Below are positions 8,688 through 17,477 of a DNA stretch of 64,000 bases, piece after piece. The number at the start of each line of letters is the position of its first letter. The first letter of the stretch is position 1. Position numbers and translations under genes: made by a program. A model generated the notes under the pieces. It had not been told where the DNA came from, searched no databases, and saw nothing but the letters and a program-made list of their open reading frames with translations. This DNA is from JBCBJX01 sp038522735. Lineage in GTDB: Bacteria > Pseudomonadota > Alphaproteobacteria > Caulobacterales > Parvularculaceae. The stretch is taken from positions 13,605-77,604 of the forward strand of contig JBCBJX010000004.1 in assembly GCA_038522735.1 (NCBI GenBank), given 5' to 3'.

Positions 8688-8808
8688 GGTCGTACCCCTA
8701 GCAGTTGGTTTTGGCGGTTTCGCCCCCGTGAAACACAACGCCTGGGAGAGTGTTCCAAAGCCGGCCGCCCCGTCAAAGGCTTTAAGCGGCCCGTCACGCC
8801 GGGTGATC

Positions 8809-9417
8809 TCAGGAGCCGAGGGAACCCTTCGTCGAGGGCGAGCCCCCGTCGGAGCGCGGGTCGAACTCGACCGCCGCGCGGAGCGCCCGCGCCGTCGCCT
8901 TGAAGCAGCTCTCGACGATGTGGTGGGTGTTCTCGCCGTAGAGGTTCTCCACGTGCAGGCAGAGGCCGGCGTTCATGGCGAGGGCGTGGAACCACTCTTT
9001 GAAAAGCTCGGTGTCCATCTCGCCGAGCTTCGGGCGCGACAGCTCCACCTTCCAGACGAGATAGGGCCGCTTGGAGACGTCGACGGCGGCGCGCGAAAGC
9101 GTCTCGTCCATGGGGATGTAGGCGTGGCCGAACCGGCGGACGCCTGCAGCGTCGCCGAGGGCTTTGGCGATCGCCATCCCGATGACGATGCCCACGTCCT
9201 CCGTCGTATGGTGCATGTCGATATGGAGATCGCCGTCAGCGCGGACCTTCAGATCGATCATCGAGTGCTTGGAAAAACCCTCCAGCATATGGTCGAGAAA
9301 GCCGATCCCGGTCTCGACATCGTATTCGCCGGACCCGTCGAGATCGACGGCGACGAAGATCTCGGTCTCCTTTGTGCGGCGCTCGACGGTCGCGGCGCGC
9401 GGGGCGGTCTCGCTCAT
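8809..9417 (-). CDS. hisB: Imidazoleglycerol-phosphate dehydratase HisB
   Basis: HisB dehydrates IGP to imidazole acetol phosphate in histidine synthesis. The 202-residue protein is the monofunctional dehydratase without a phosphatase domain. Manganese-binding histidine motifs are visible: GFLDHML, LHIDMHHTTEDVGI and ENTHHIVESCFKA. The N-terminus carries the typical RRTKETEI strand. It is the first his gene in the direction of transcription and is separated from hisH by two small secreted-protein genes and a terminator. Confidence 0.97.
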   Translation of the reverse strand: MSETAPRAATVERRTKETEIFVAVDLDGSGEYDVETGIGFLDHMLEGFSKHSMIDLKVRADGDLHIDMHHTTEDVGIVIGMAIAKALGDAAGVRRFGHAYIPMDETLSRAAVDVSKRPYLVWKVELSRPKLGEMDTELFKEWFHALAMNAGLCLHVENLYGENTHHIVESCFKATARALRAAVEFDPRSDGGSPSTKGSLGS

Positions 9418-9490
9418 GGCGGTGTCTCCTTCGGCGGATGAACCATAGAGCAGACCGTTGAAAAATCACCGGCTTTCGAAACGGCCGCCG

Positions 9491-10465
9491 TCAATCGAGA
9501 CCAACCTCCACCACCGGCAGCGTGTCGCGCACGAGCTGGACGTGCTCGAGGCGTCGGGAGACGTCGTCGAAGCGGGGGTCGCGGCTCGCCATCGCCTCGA
9601 CGCCGAACCAGTCGGGAAACGTGAGGAGCGGCGAGCCGCCGAGCGAGACGACCCGCGCCACGGCGCCTTCAAGACCCAAGAGCTCGACCGGCGCGCCCTG
9701 GGCGACGGGCGCCGTCAGAAACGCCCCGCTCTCCTCAGCCGCCCGCCAGGCCGGCGCATCGGCGAAGGCCTCCGCCGCGCGCGGGTGGGGCGCCCAGATG
9801 ACGGGCTCTCCCTTCTCGGCGAACCGCTTGATGAGCCGAAGATAATGATCCTGCTCATCGGCCGCCGCGACGCCGCCGCTGAGATGGAAAGCCGTGCCGG
9901 CGATAAGCGTCGCGCCCCGCACGCCGACGCGCGCCGCCCCGAAGGCGCCGAGGGACCGGCACATTCGCTCGGCCGGGATCCGCTGAACGGGCGCCTGACG
10001 CAGATGGGCCGGCGTCGGCGGGCCGCTGACGGAGAAATAGCAGGCGGCGATGCGCTCGATCAGCCAGCCGGGAACGCTCGGTTTGGCGAAACTGGCGGGA
10101 TCCGACGTCGGCGCCGGATCGACCGGCCGGTCGGCGAAAGAGCCGAGCCCCTCGTCGAAAATCATGATCGGCGCGTCGGCGAGCGCTGCGGCGAGGCGCT
10201 TCTCCGGCGGCCGGAACGGGCGGCAGAGCCAGAGCCGGTCGCAGGCGGGAGCGGAGACGGGCGACGTCCCGTCCCAGGCTGCGAACCGCGAAGGCGGGGC
10301 CAACTGTTCGACGGTCCGGCGTGTGAGGGCCGTAAACGGATGATCGAGGGTGAGCTCCGTTTTCATCAGGACGGTCAGATCCGCTGGCGACACGTCGCTT
10401 TCGGCGAGCGCCGCGGCGAAATTCATGGCGCTCGTCGGGCCGGTGACCAGCGCGACGTCAGACAT
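9491..10465 (-). CDS. Putative polysialyltransferase/GT52-like glycosyltransferase
   Basis: A 324-residue protein with motifs reminiscent of bacterial sialyl/polysialyltransferases: an acidic D/E-D/E-G motif as FDEGLGSF near residue 104 and an HP motif as WAPHPR near residue 227. In known bacterial polysialyltransferases these two motifs bind acceptor and CMP-donor. The start MSDVALVTGP at 10465 lies 8 bp inside the upstream sulfotransferase gene; the longer frame is antisense noise. No N-terminal signal or membrane helix is apparent. The donor sugar is unknown, and no CMP-sialic acid genes are nearby. The assignment is by motif only. Confidence 0.55.
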   Translation of the reverse strand: MSDVALVTGPTSAMNFAAALAESDVSPADLTVLMKTELTLDHPFTALTRRTVEQLAPPSRFAAWDGTSPVSAPACDRLWLCRPFRPPEKRLAAALADAPIMIFDEGLGSFADRPVDPAPTSDPASFAKPSVPGWLIERIAACYFSVSGPPTPAHLRQAPVQRIPAERMCRSLGAFGAARVGVRGATLIAGTAFHLSGGVAAADEQDHYLRLIKRFAEKGEPVIWAPHPRAAEAFADAPAWRAAEESGAFLTAPVAQGAPVELLGLEGAVARVVSLGGSPLLTFPDWFGVEAMASRDPRFDDVSRRLEHVQLVRDTLPVVEVGLD

Positions 10466-11015
10466 CGTAGCCGAGCGCTTCGAAATCCTTCGCGTAGTAG
10501 CGCTCGGCGCGGCGCACGATGTCGGACCCGGCATGCTCTCGCCAGTGACCGCGATCGGTCTTGCGTTCCTCCGGCAAGTCCTGCGCATGCAGCTCCAACT
10601 TCTCCAGAATGCAGGCGACGTCCTCCGTATACCGCTCATGTCGGCCGATGAATTCAGCCGCCGCGAGACAGTTGAACGGGTGCGTCTGGGGGATCGCGTG
10701 GTGGCGGATGCGTTCCGGCGTGTTGCTGCGCCGCTCGTCGAAAATGATCGTCTCGTCCTCGACCACGTCCATGAAGGCGGAAAGATCGCCGTCATAGCGG
10801 CGAAGCTGGCGAAAATCCGACCAGGCCGAGACCAGACGGTCGATCGGGTGACGCACGAACGCGAAGGAAAAAAGGCCCGCCCAGTCGTCCGGGACCCGGC
10901 CGAACTCCGGGCCGTCATAGCGCCCCTCCCAGAGCCCCTGGCGGATGGAGCTGCCGCCCGTCTTCGGAATGTGGATGAAGACGCAGTCCGGGTCCTTCAG
11001 ACGGAAATTTGACAT
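10458..11015 (-). CDS. Sulfotransferase family 2-like protein
   Basis: A 185-residue protein with the PAPS-binding signatures of the carbohydrate sulfotransferase family: FIHIPKTGGSS (5'-phosphosulfate loop) near residue 13 and FAFVRHPIDRLVSAW (3'-phosphate-binding segment) near residue 52. It would transfer sulfate from PAPS to a glycan or similar acceptor in the cytoplasm. It overlaps the glycosyltransferase gene by 8 bp, so the two probably act on one surface glycan. It is short for the family, but the core is complete. Confidence 0.82.
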   Translation of the reverse strand: MSNFRLKDPDCVFIHIPKTGGSSIRQGLWEGRYDGPEFGRVPDDWAGLFSFAFVRHPIDRLVSAWSDFRQLRRYDGDLSAFMDVVEDETIIFDERRSNTPERIRHHAIPQTHPFNCLAAAEFIGRHERYTEDVACILEKLELHAQDLPEERKTDRGHWREHAGSDIVRRAERYYAKDFEALGYDV

Positions 11016-11126
11016 GGGCGCCGCCGGCTTCGATCACCGCGCGGGCGCTCGCCCGCACCGGTTTTGGAAAGAGACCGCGGACCATAAATGAGTCCGGCCA
11101 TCAATTGCACGCTCAGGAGATCCGAC

Positions 11127-11675
11127 TTGGCAGACAGCCCCCTCATGCACGGAACCACCATCCTCGCCGTCCGCCGCGACGGGGTCGTCTGCGTCGGCGG
11201 CGACGGTCAGGTCTCCCTCGGTCAGACGGTGATGAAGGGCGATGCGAAGAAGGTGCGCCGGCTCGGCGACGGATCGGTGATCGCGGGTTTCGCCGGCGCC
11301 ACGGCGGACGCCTTCGCCCTGCTGGAGCGGCTCGAGGCGAAGCTCGAGCGCCATCCGAAGCAACTCGCCCGCGCCTGCGTCGAGCTTGCGAAGGACTGGC
11401 GGACGGACCGGGCGCTGCGCCGCCTCGAGGCGATGATGATCGTCGCGGACAAAGAAACGACGCTCACCCTTTCCGGCGTCGGCGACGTGCTGGAGCCCGA
11501 AGACGGCCTCGTCGCCATCGGCTCCGGCGGCGAATACGCGCGCGCCGCCGCCCGAGCGCTGTTCAACGAAACCGATCTCTCTGCGGAGGAGATCGTCCGC
11601 AAAGCGATCGGCATCGCGGCCGATATCTGCGTCTACACGAACGACCGGCTGACGGTGGAGACGATCGAAGCCTAG
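11127..11675 (+). CDS. hslV: ATP-dependent protease subunit HslV
   Basis: HslV is the threonine peptidase of the HslVU (ClpQY) complex. After processing, the nucleophile is the first Thr of HGTTILAVRR. VCVGGDGQVSLGQTVMK and VIAGFAGATADAF are family signatures. I chose the TTG at 11127 because AGGAG stands 7 nt upstream (11115-11119). It gives a 7-residue MADSPLM leader before HGTT, similar to other alphaproteobacteria. An in-frame ATG at 11088 has a poorer ribosome site. Unusually, hslU is not adjacent but lies 2.4 kb away beyond two opposite-strand genes. Confidence 0.95.
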   Translation: MADSPLMHGTTILAVRRDGVVCVGGDGQVSLGQTVMKGDAKKVRRLGDGSVIAGFAGATADAFALLERLEAKLERHPKQLARACVELAKDWRTDRALRRLEAMMIVADKETTLTLSGVGDVLEPEDGLVAIGSGGEYARAAARALFNETDLSAEEIVRKAIGIAADICVYTNDRLTVETIEA

Positions 11676-12541
11676 GCCGCGCGCCGCCGGCCGAAGAGCG
11701 CTGCGCCGAGGGCGGCGAGGACGACCATCGTCAGCCCCGTCTCGACGACGTGCAGCATGCGGATCTCCGCCGGCATCAGAGCGTTCGGCATGAACAGCTG
11801 CAGCACCGAGAACGCAATGAAGAGCGCTGTCGCGACGACGGCCGCACCCCGCGTCGAGCGCCGGGTCGTACGGAAGATGAGTTCGGCGATCCCGGCCCAG
11901 ACCAATCCGCGGACGAACTGGACGAGGAAGATCTCCGGGCTGTCGCCGGCGAGGCCCGCCATGTGCTGGAGGAACGGCTCCAGCTTCGCGCCGTCATAAT
12001 AGGCCCGCGCCTCCGGCCGCACCCAGACGATCCAGTAGCCGAGCACGAAATAGGCCGCCATGTGACCGAGAGAGAAGATCGACCATCGCACCGCGCGGCC
12101 GGCGGGGCCGGGGGCGGGCGGCCGTCGCCCGGCGGCGAGCGTCGGCTCGGTTCGGAACAGAAGCCCGGCCAGTATCGCGGCGCTTACGGATGTTATGGCG
12201 CCGAGGGCGACCACGCGGGCGAGGAACCCGGCGCCGACTTCGGGCAGATAATAGGCTGTATCGATCTGGGTGACGATTGTTCCGGCGCCGAAGGCGACGG
12301 CGAACACCGCCGCCATGCGCGCGGTCCGGTCGAGCGGCCCGCGGGCGACGTAGGCCGTCGCGGCGAGGCCCTGGCCGAGGCAGAGGCCCGCGAGCGCGGC
12401 GAGGGCCGCGCCCGGATCCGTCGGCGGATCGCTCGCCTGCGCCCCGGCGAAGAGCGCGCCGCCCGCCGTCATGAAGACGGCCGCCTGCAGGGCGGCGAAC
12501 CCGAGGACGCGCAGGGCGACGACGGCGATCTTCATCTGCAT
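11672..12541 (-). CDS. Uncharacterised polytopic membrane protein
   Basis: A 289-residue protein with about seven to eight hydrophobic segments and a short periplasm-like loop containing YYDGAKLEPFLQHMAG. I recognise no family motif. It may start at MQMK or two codons later at MKIA. Its stop overlaps that of hslV by 4 bp, and it sits 8 bp downstream of the M20 peptidase gene, so the two are probably co-transcribed leftward. Confidence 0.65.
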   Translation of the reverse strand: MQMKIAVVALRVLGFAALQAAVFMTAGGALFAGAQASDPPTDPGAALAALAGLCLGQGLAATAYVARGPLDRTARMAAVFAVAFGAGTIVTQIDTAYYLPEVGAGFLARVVALGAITSVSAAILAGLLFRTEPTLAAGRRPPAPGPAGRAVRWSIFSLGHMAAYFVLGYWIVWVRPEARAYYDGAKLEPFLQHMAGLAGDSPEIFLVQFVRGLVWAGIAELIFRTTRRSTRGAAVVATALFIAFSVLQLFMPNALMPAEIRMLHVVETGLTMVVLAALGAALFGRRRAA

Positions 12542-12549
12542 TCTCTCGC

Positions 12550-14019
12550 TCAGCCGCCGGCGACGTCGGCGATCATCTCCTCATAGACCCGCGTCATCCG
12601 GTAGAGATCGTCGACGACGATCCGCTCGTTGACGCCGTGGAGGCGCGCCGTGTCGCCCGGGCGGTAGATCATCGGCAGATAGCGATAGCTCGCCTCCGCG
12701 ACCTCCGCGTAATGCTTCGCGTCCGTGCCGCCGATGGTGAGGCCGGGCGCGAACACGACGTCCCCGCCATAGACCGCCCGGGTCGCGTCCATGATGGCGC
12801 GATAGCCGTCCGTATCCGTTGAAGAGACCGGGCTCGGCTCCGTCGCTTCGTCGAGCCAGATCGAGATCTCGATATCCTCCCCGACGATCTTCTGCGTGCG
12901 GGCGATCACGCCGTCGACGCTGTCGCGCGGATGAATGCGGAAGTTCACCACCGCCGAGGCCGTCTGCGGCAGGACGTTGTCCTTCGTTCCCGCCCGGAGC
13001 ATGGTCGGGGCCGTCGTCGTGCGCATCATCGCGGCCACCGGCGGCTCCTTGCCGAGGCTTGCTTTAACGAGCGGGCCGGCGAGCCAGAGATTGGCGATCG
13101 CGGCGCGCTGGCCGAGGGGCATGTAAGGCGCGAGCGCCTTGAACATGTCCTCCGCTGGGCCCTTGAGCTTCATCGGATAAGGATCGTCCGAGAGCGCCGC
13201 GAGGGCGCGGGCGAGGCTGGCGACGGCGAGATCGTCGGTCGGCGCGGAGGAGTGCCCCGGCGCGCCCGTCGCGGTCAGCTGCAGGGAGACGTAGCCTTTC
13301 TCCGCCACCGACACGATCGCGGCGGGGCGCTCCTTGTCGGCGAGATAGCCCGTCACCATCGCGGAGCCTTCATCGAGCGCCCAGGCGAGACGCACGCCCC
13401 GGTCCTTCAGAAGCGCCGCGATCGCGCCGGCCCCGTCGTCGCCGCCGATCTCCTCATCGTGGCCGAAAGCGAAATAGACGTCGCGGGACGGGCTGAAGCC
13501 GTCGGCGGCGAGCGCGTCGGCCGCCTCCATCAGCGCGATGAGGGACGCCTTGTCGTCGAGCGCGCCGCGTCCCCAGACGGCGCCGTCGGCGATCGCGCCG
13601 GACCAGGGCTCCTGCTCCCAGGCGCCCTCGCCGCCCGTCGGCACGGGAACGACGTCCATATGGGCCATGAAGAGGACGGGCGCGCCGTCGCCCGATCCAG
13701 GCCAGCGATAGAGGAGGGAGTGCTCGTTCACCGTCTCGCGCTCCATCGCCGCGTGGGCGGCGGGGTAGCGCGTCTCCAGGAACGCATGAAACGCGGCGTA
13801 AGCGGCCGAATCATAGCCGCGCAGATCGCCGAAGGAGATGGTCTGGATGCGGATCGCCTCGCCGAGATGTTCCGCGATCTCCCGCGCGCGCGCCTCGTCG
13901 ACGTCTTCCGTCGCGCCGCCCGCCCCCGCCTCGCCGCCGCCGATCGCGGCCGTTCGAACCGCAAGGATCGCGACGAGACCGATTACGACCGCGCCAAGTC
14001 CGATAGCGATGTTTTTCAT
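12550..14019 (-). CDS. M20-family metallopeptidase (carboxypeptidase PM20D1/CPS1-like)
   Basis: A 489-residue zinc peptidase with an N-terminal membrane anchor or signal (MKNIAIGLGAVVIGLVAILA). Metal ligands are visible: His in FMAHMDVVPV, Asp in GRGALDDKAS, the Glu-Glu pair in AFGHDEEIGGDDG, and His in GGTDAKHYAE. The dimerisation-domain insert lies in the middle, with TATGAPGHSSAP. The length and the WGRGALDDK form match the carboxypeptidase S/PM20D1 group rather than ArgE or DapE. It probably acts at the periplasmic face on peptides or N-acyl amino acids. It lies between hslV and hslU on the opposite strand. Confidence 0.87.
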   Translation of the reverse strand: MKNIAIGLGAVVIGLVAILAVRTAAIGGGEAGAGGATEDVDEARAREIAEHLGEAIRIQTISFGDLRGYDSAAYAAFHAFLETRYPAAHAAMERETVNEHSLLYRWPGSGDGAPVLFMAHMDVVPVPTGGEGAWEQEPWSGAIADGAVWGRGALDDKASLIALMEAADALAADGFSPSRDVYFAFGHDEEIGGDDGAGAIAALLKDRGVRLAWALDEGSAMVTGYLADKERPAAIVSVAEKGYVSLQLTATGAPGHSSAPTDDLAVASLARALAALSDDPYPMKLKGPAEDMFKALAPYMPLGQRAAIANLWLAGPLVKASLGKEPPVAAMMRTTTAPTMLRAGTKDNVLPQTASAVVNFRIHPRDSVDGVIARTQKIVGEDIEISIWLDEATEPSPVSSTDTDGYRAIMDATRAVYGGDVVFAPGLTIGGTDAKHYAEVAEASYRYLPMIYRPGDTARLHGVNERIVVDDLYRMTRVYEEMIADVAGG

Positions 14020-14107
14020 GGTCCGAGCCCTCCCGCCTGCACCTTATCGCGACAGGCGCGCGCCGCCAGCGCTTCCCTCGGAGCGTCGCGACGCCTATCT
14101 CGCCGCC

Positions 14108-15409
14108 ATGACCGAATTCTCCCCCCGCGAAATCGTATCCGAACTCGACCGCTTCATCGTCGGCCAGGAAGGCGCCAAGCGCGCCGTCGCCATCGCCCTC
14201 AGAAATCGCTGGCGCCGCCGCCAGCTTCAGGGGCCCCTTAAAGACGAGGTGACGCCGAAGAACATCCTGATGATCGGGCCCACGGGCTGCGGCAAGACGG
14301 AGATCGCGCGGCGTCTCGCAAAGCTCGCGAAAGCGCCGTTCCTCAAGGTCGAGGCGACCAAATTCACCGAGGTCGGCTATGTCGGCCGGGACGTCGAATC
14401 CATCGTCCGCGATCTGGTCGAGATCGCCGTCGGCCTCGTCCGCGCGGAGAAGCGCGAGGAGGTGAAGACCCGCGCCCAGGGCGCCGCGGAGGAGCGCGTG
14501 CTCGACGCCCTCGTGGGCGAAGGCGCCGGCGCCGGCACCCGCGAGAGCTTCCGGGAGAAACTCCGCGCCGGCGCCCTTGATGCGCGCGAGATCGAAATCA
14601 ACGTCCGCGAAGCCTCGGGCCTGCCGACCTTCGAGATCCCGGGCATGCCGGGCGCCCAGATGGGCATGATCAACCTCTCGGACATGCTCGGCAAAGGCTT
14701 CGGGGGCAAAACCCGCAAGAAGAAAACCACCGTTTCGGAGGCGTATGAACCGCTGATCGCCGAGGAGAGCGACAAGCTGCTCGACGATGATCAGATCAGC
14801 GCCGAGGCTCTCGACCGGACCGAGAACGACGGGATCGTCTTCCTCGACGAGGTCGACAAAATCGCCCGCACCGCCGAGCGCGGCGGCGACGTCTCCCGAG
14901 AGGGCGTGCAGCGGGATCTCCTGCCGCTCATCGAGGGCTCGACGGTGTCGACCAAATACGGGCCCGTGAAGACCGACCACATCCTCTTCATCGCCTCCGG
15001 CGCCTTTCACCTCGCAAAGCCCTCCGATCTCCTGCCGGAACTCCAAGGGCGCCTCCCGATCCGGGTGGAGCTTTCAGCCCTCACCCGTGAGGATTTCGTG
15101 CGCATCCTCACCGAGACCGAAGCGAGCCTCGTCAAACAGTCCGAGGCGCTGATCGCGACGGAGGGCCTGACCCTGCAGTTCAAGCCGGACGGCGTCGAGG
15201 CGATCGCGGACGTCGCGGCGGACGTGAACCAGCGGGTCGAAAACATCGGCGCGCGGCGGCTGCAGACCGTGATGGAGCGGGTCCTCGACGAGGTCTCCTT
15301 CACTGCGGCCGATCGATCCGGCGAAACGATCGAGGTCGATCGTGCTTACGTGGAGACCCGGGTCGCCGACCTCGCCGCCAACGCCGACCTCTCGAAATTC
15401 ATCCTTTAA
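14108..15409 (+). CDS. hslU: HslU ATPase subunit of the HslVU protease
   Basis: HslU is the AAA+ unfoldase that feeds substrates to HslV. The 433-residue protein starts MTEFSPREIVSELDRFIVGQ, the family's typical N-terminus, so the ATG at 14108 is used. Walker A is GPTGCGKTEIA and Walker B is GIVFLDEVDKIA. The pore-loop region TKFTEVGYVGRDVES is intact, as are the C-terminal sensor II segment and the terminal hydrophobic tail DLSKFIL used to dock HslV. It is divergent from the M20 peptidase gene with an 88-bp intergenic region. Confidence 0.97.
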   Translation: MTEFSPREIVSELDRFIVGQEGAKRAVAIALRNRWRRRQLQGPLKDEVTPKNILMIGPTGCGKTEIARRLAKLAKAPFLKVEATKFTEVGYVGRDVESIVRDLVEIAVGLVRAEKREEVKTRAQGAAEERVLDALVGEGAGAGTRESFREKLRAGALDAREIEINVREASGLPTFEIPGMPGAQMGMINLSDMLGKGFGGKTRKKKTTVSEAYEPLIAEESDKLLDDDQISAEALDRTENDGIVFLDEVDKIARTAERGGDVSREGVQRDLLPLIEGSTVSTKYGPVKTDHILFIASGAFHLAKPSDLLPELQGRLPIRVELSALTREDFVRILTETEASLVKQSEALIATEGLTLQFKPDGVEAIADVAADVNQRVENIGARRLQTVMERVLDEVSFTAADRSGETIEVDRAYVETRVADLAANADLSKFIL

Positions 15410-15487
15410 GCCCGCCGGGAACTCGGCGGCTGGCGCTTCTTAAGAGTTTTGGTAAACTGCCGTCGATCGGGGAACGGGGTGTCGCTC

Positions 15488-16864
15488 ATGGCGCGTTCGA
15501 CAGGCGGAAAAGCTGGCAACGACAACAACCCGATGCGCGTCGCCTATCATGGCGGCAAGCATGGGATGGGCTCCCTTGCATTCCGCGAATTCAAGCGCGT
15601 CGACGCCGCCCGGTTCGAGCCGAAGGCCCAAAAAGCCGACGAACGCCCGCAGGCGACCGCCGACCACGCCGTCGCCGCCGTCCTGACCGGCAAGGCCGAC
15701 CGCGCGCTCCTCCCTTTCTTCAGCACCCATTCCGGCTACGTGCCCGAGACGGTGAACGCCCTCGCCCGCAATCCGAGCGTCGCGATCATCGGCGAGACGA
15801 CGGCGCGGGACTATTACTGCCTCGCGATCCCCGTCGAGCACATGCGCCAGCGCGACGAATCCAGCTTCACGCCGGAGAAGGCGCGCAGGGGCCTCGCTCT
15901 TAACTATGGGCGTACCTACGACGCCGACGGCGCCCTGTCGCGGCGTACGGATCTTTCGGCCCGCTACGCCGACCAGCAGCGCGAACAGGACCGGTGGACG
16001 ACGCAGATCTCGGAGATTTTCGTCTCGCCGGACGCCGAGCGCGCCTGTTCGTCCGCCCTCGCCAATTACGCCGCCGAAGGCGTGAAGGTCCGCTCCCTCG
16101 GCGACAACCGCGCGACCCTGCGGGACTTTTTCGACATCGCCGCGGGCGCCCTTGATCGCGACCGCTCCGTACAGAGCAAGGTCACCCACGACGGCAGGCT
16201 AGAGGTCACCAACACGCTGAAAGGCACGGCGCGCGCGAAACCCGTTTACGGCGTGGTGCTGCCCTTCGAGGAGGCGAGCCACAATGAAGACCTCTTCATC
16301 GTGGAGCCAGAATTCGAAAAAGGCGGTAAGGACGACGAAATGCGCTTCGTCTACGTCGCGCCGCGTGATGAAACGCCGTGGCCAGACGATGTAAAATCCT
16401 GGGCGAACGGCGAGGCGCGTCTTCTCGGCGTGATCCCGGTCGATGCTTCGGGGTGGCTCGCGACCATGGCGAGGGTCTTTGTCGGCAACGGCATGATCGC
16501 CGGCGGCTTCCGGGACCAGTACGGCAGGGGCGGCTCGGTGCAGCGTCTGATCGTGACGGCGACGCCGTCCCGCGGCGCGAAGACTTCGCCGACGCTGGAG
16601 CGCCTCGAAAACCTTCTGCGCAAGAACAAAATGGCCTTCCAGAGCTCTACCGTGCAGCTCGGCGACCGGGCCCCGGCCCGTCTTCTGGAGTTCGAGGTCG
16701 AAAGCGACAAGCGCGGCAAATGGCGCGCCATCGTCGAACGCATGCGGACCAAAGCGTCAGGCGACGTGGTCGTCCTCGGCGGGTTCACGGGCGACGCGCC
16801 CGGCATCGAGTATCGCGGCCAGGGCCGCACGACCGGCGAGTGGCTGCGCGACAATATCGGCTGA
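15488..16864 (+). CDS. Divergent prephenate-dehydratase-like protein
   Basis: A 458-residue protein. The N-terminal part (VAYHGGKHGMGSLAF, then AVAAVLTGKADRALLPF and later SGYVPETVNAL) resembles the periplasmic-binding fold of prephenate dehydratase. A middle segment, QISEIFVSPDAERACSSAL, looks like a second lobe. The C-terminal DASGWLATMARVFVGNGMI and VVVLGGF resemble an ACT-type domain. The TRF and ESRP motifs of true dehydratases are not visible, so catalysis is doubtful. The ATG at 15488 is preferred over upstream TTG and GTG. Assignment is by pattern only. Confidence 0.5.
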   Translation: MARSTGGKAGNDNNPMRVAYHGGKHGMGSLAFREFKRVDAARFEPKAQKADERPQATADHAVAAVLTGKADRALLPFFSTHSGYVPETVNALARNPSVAIIGETTARDYYCLAIPVEHMRQRDESSFTPEKARRGLALNYGRTYDADGALSRRTDLSARYADQQREQDRWTTQISEIFVSPDAERACSSALANYAAEGVKVRSLGDNRATLRDFFDIAAGALDRDRSVQSKVTHDGRLEVTNTLKGTARAKPVYGVVLPFEEASHNEDLFIVEPEFEKGGKDDEMRFVYVAPRDETPWPDDVKSWANGEARLLGVIPVDASGWLATMARVFVGNGMIAGGFRDQYGRGGSVQRLIVTATPSRGAKTSPTLERLENLLRKNKMAFQSSTVQLGDRAPARLLEFEVESDKRGKWRAIVERMRTKASGDVVVLGGFTGDAPGIEYRGQGRTTGEWLRDNIG

Positions 16865-16871
16865 TCGCCGC

Positions 16872-17474
16872 TTACGCTTTCTGTTTTTTCGTCCGCCTCA
16901 GGAACGTATAGAATGCGCCGGATCCGCCATGGCGTCCGTGCGCCTCTCTGGCCCCGAGGACGATGGAAGACAGCGGCGGCGTCGCAACCCAGTCCTGAAA
17001 CCGCCGACGCAGGACGCCGCGGCCGCCTGAGAGCGGGTCGGCGGTCCGCACGCCGTCCTCCGAGAAGAGGCCCTTGCCGGTGATGACGAGGACGCAGCGC
17101 TTGCCGTCGGTCGCCGCCGCGCCGAGGCGGCCGAGCAGCAGGCGGTAGGCCTCGTCCTGCGTATACCCATGCAGGTCGATCCGCCCCTCAATCGGCGCCA
17201 AACCGCGGCGGAGGCGCCGCTCCAACCCGCGATCGACGGTCCATTCATGGCGCCCGGCGGCGCCCACCGCGGCGGCTGAGCCAACGCCTTTCGACAGAAG
17301 CCTCTCCACGGAGCGCAGGGCCGCTTCGTCCCGCAGCTCCCTGTCCTCAGTGCCGGGACGGGCGGCGTCGAGCGCCGCGACGGCCGTCCGGGTTCGGTCG
17401 ATCGGCTTCACCGACGCGGCGACCTTGCGCCAGAGCGCGTCGTCCTCGGGCGTCAGATGACGGCGGCCGGTCAT
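16872..17474 (-). CDS. Smr-domain protein
   Basis: A 200-residue protein with a C-terminal Smr (small MutS-related) domain: IDLHGYTQDEAYRLL, CVLVITGKG and the nuclease/nucleic-acid-binding HGGSGAFYTFLRR at the very end. The N-terminal half is basic and acidic, without a known domain. Stand-alone alphaproteobacterial Smr proteins of this length commonly lie next to mltA, as here (3-bp gap). It could be a structure-specific nuclease or an RNA-quality factor; the substrate is unknown. Confidence 0.88.
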   Translation of the reverse strand: MTGRRHLTPEDDALWRKVAASVKPIDRTRTAVAALDAARPGTEDRELRDEAALRSVERLLSKGVGSAAAVGAAGRHEWTVDRGLERRLRRGLAPIEGRIDLHGYTQDEAYRLLLGRLGAAATDGKRCVLVITGKGLFSEDGVRTADPLSGGRGVLRRRFQDWVATPPLSSIVLGAREAHGRHGGSGAFYTFLRRTKKQKA

Positions 17475-17477
17475 CGC

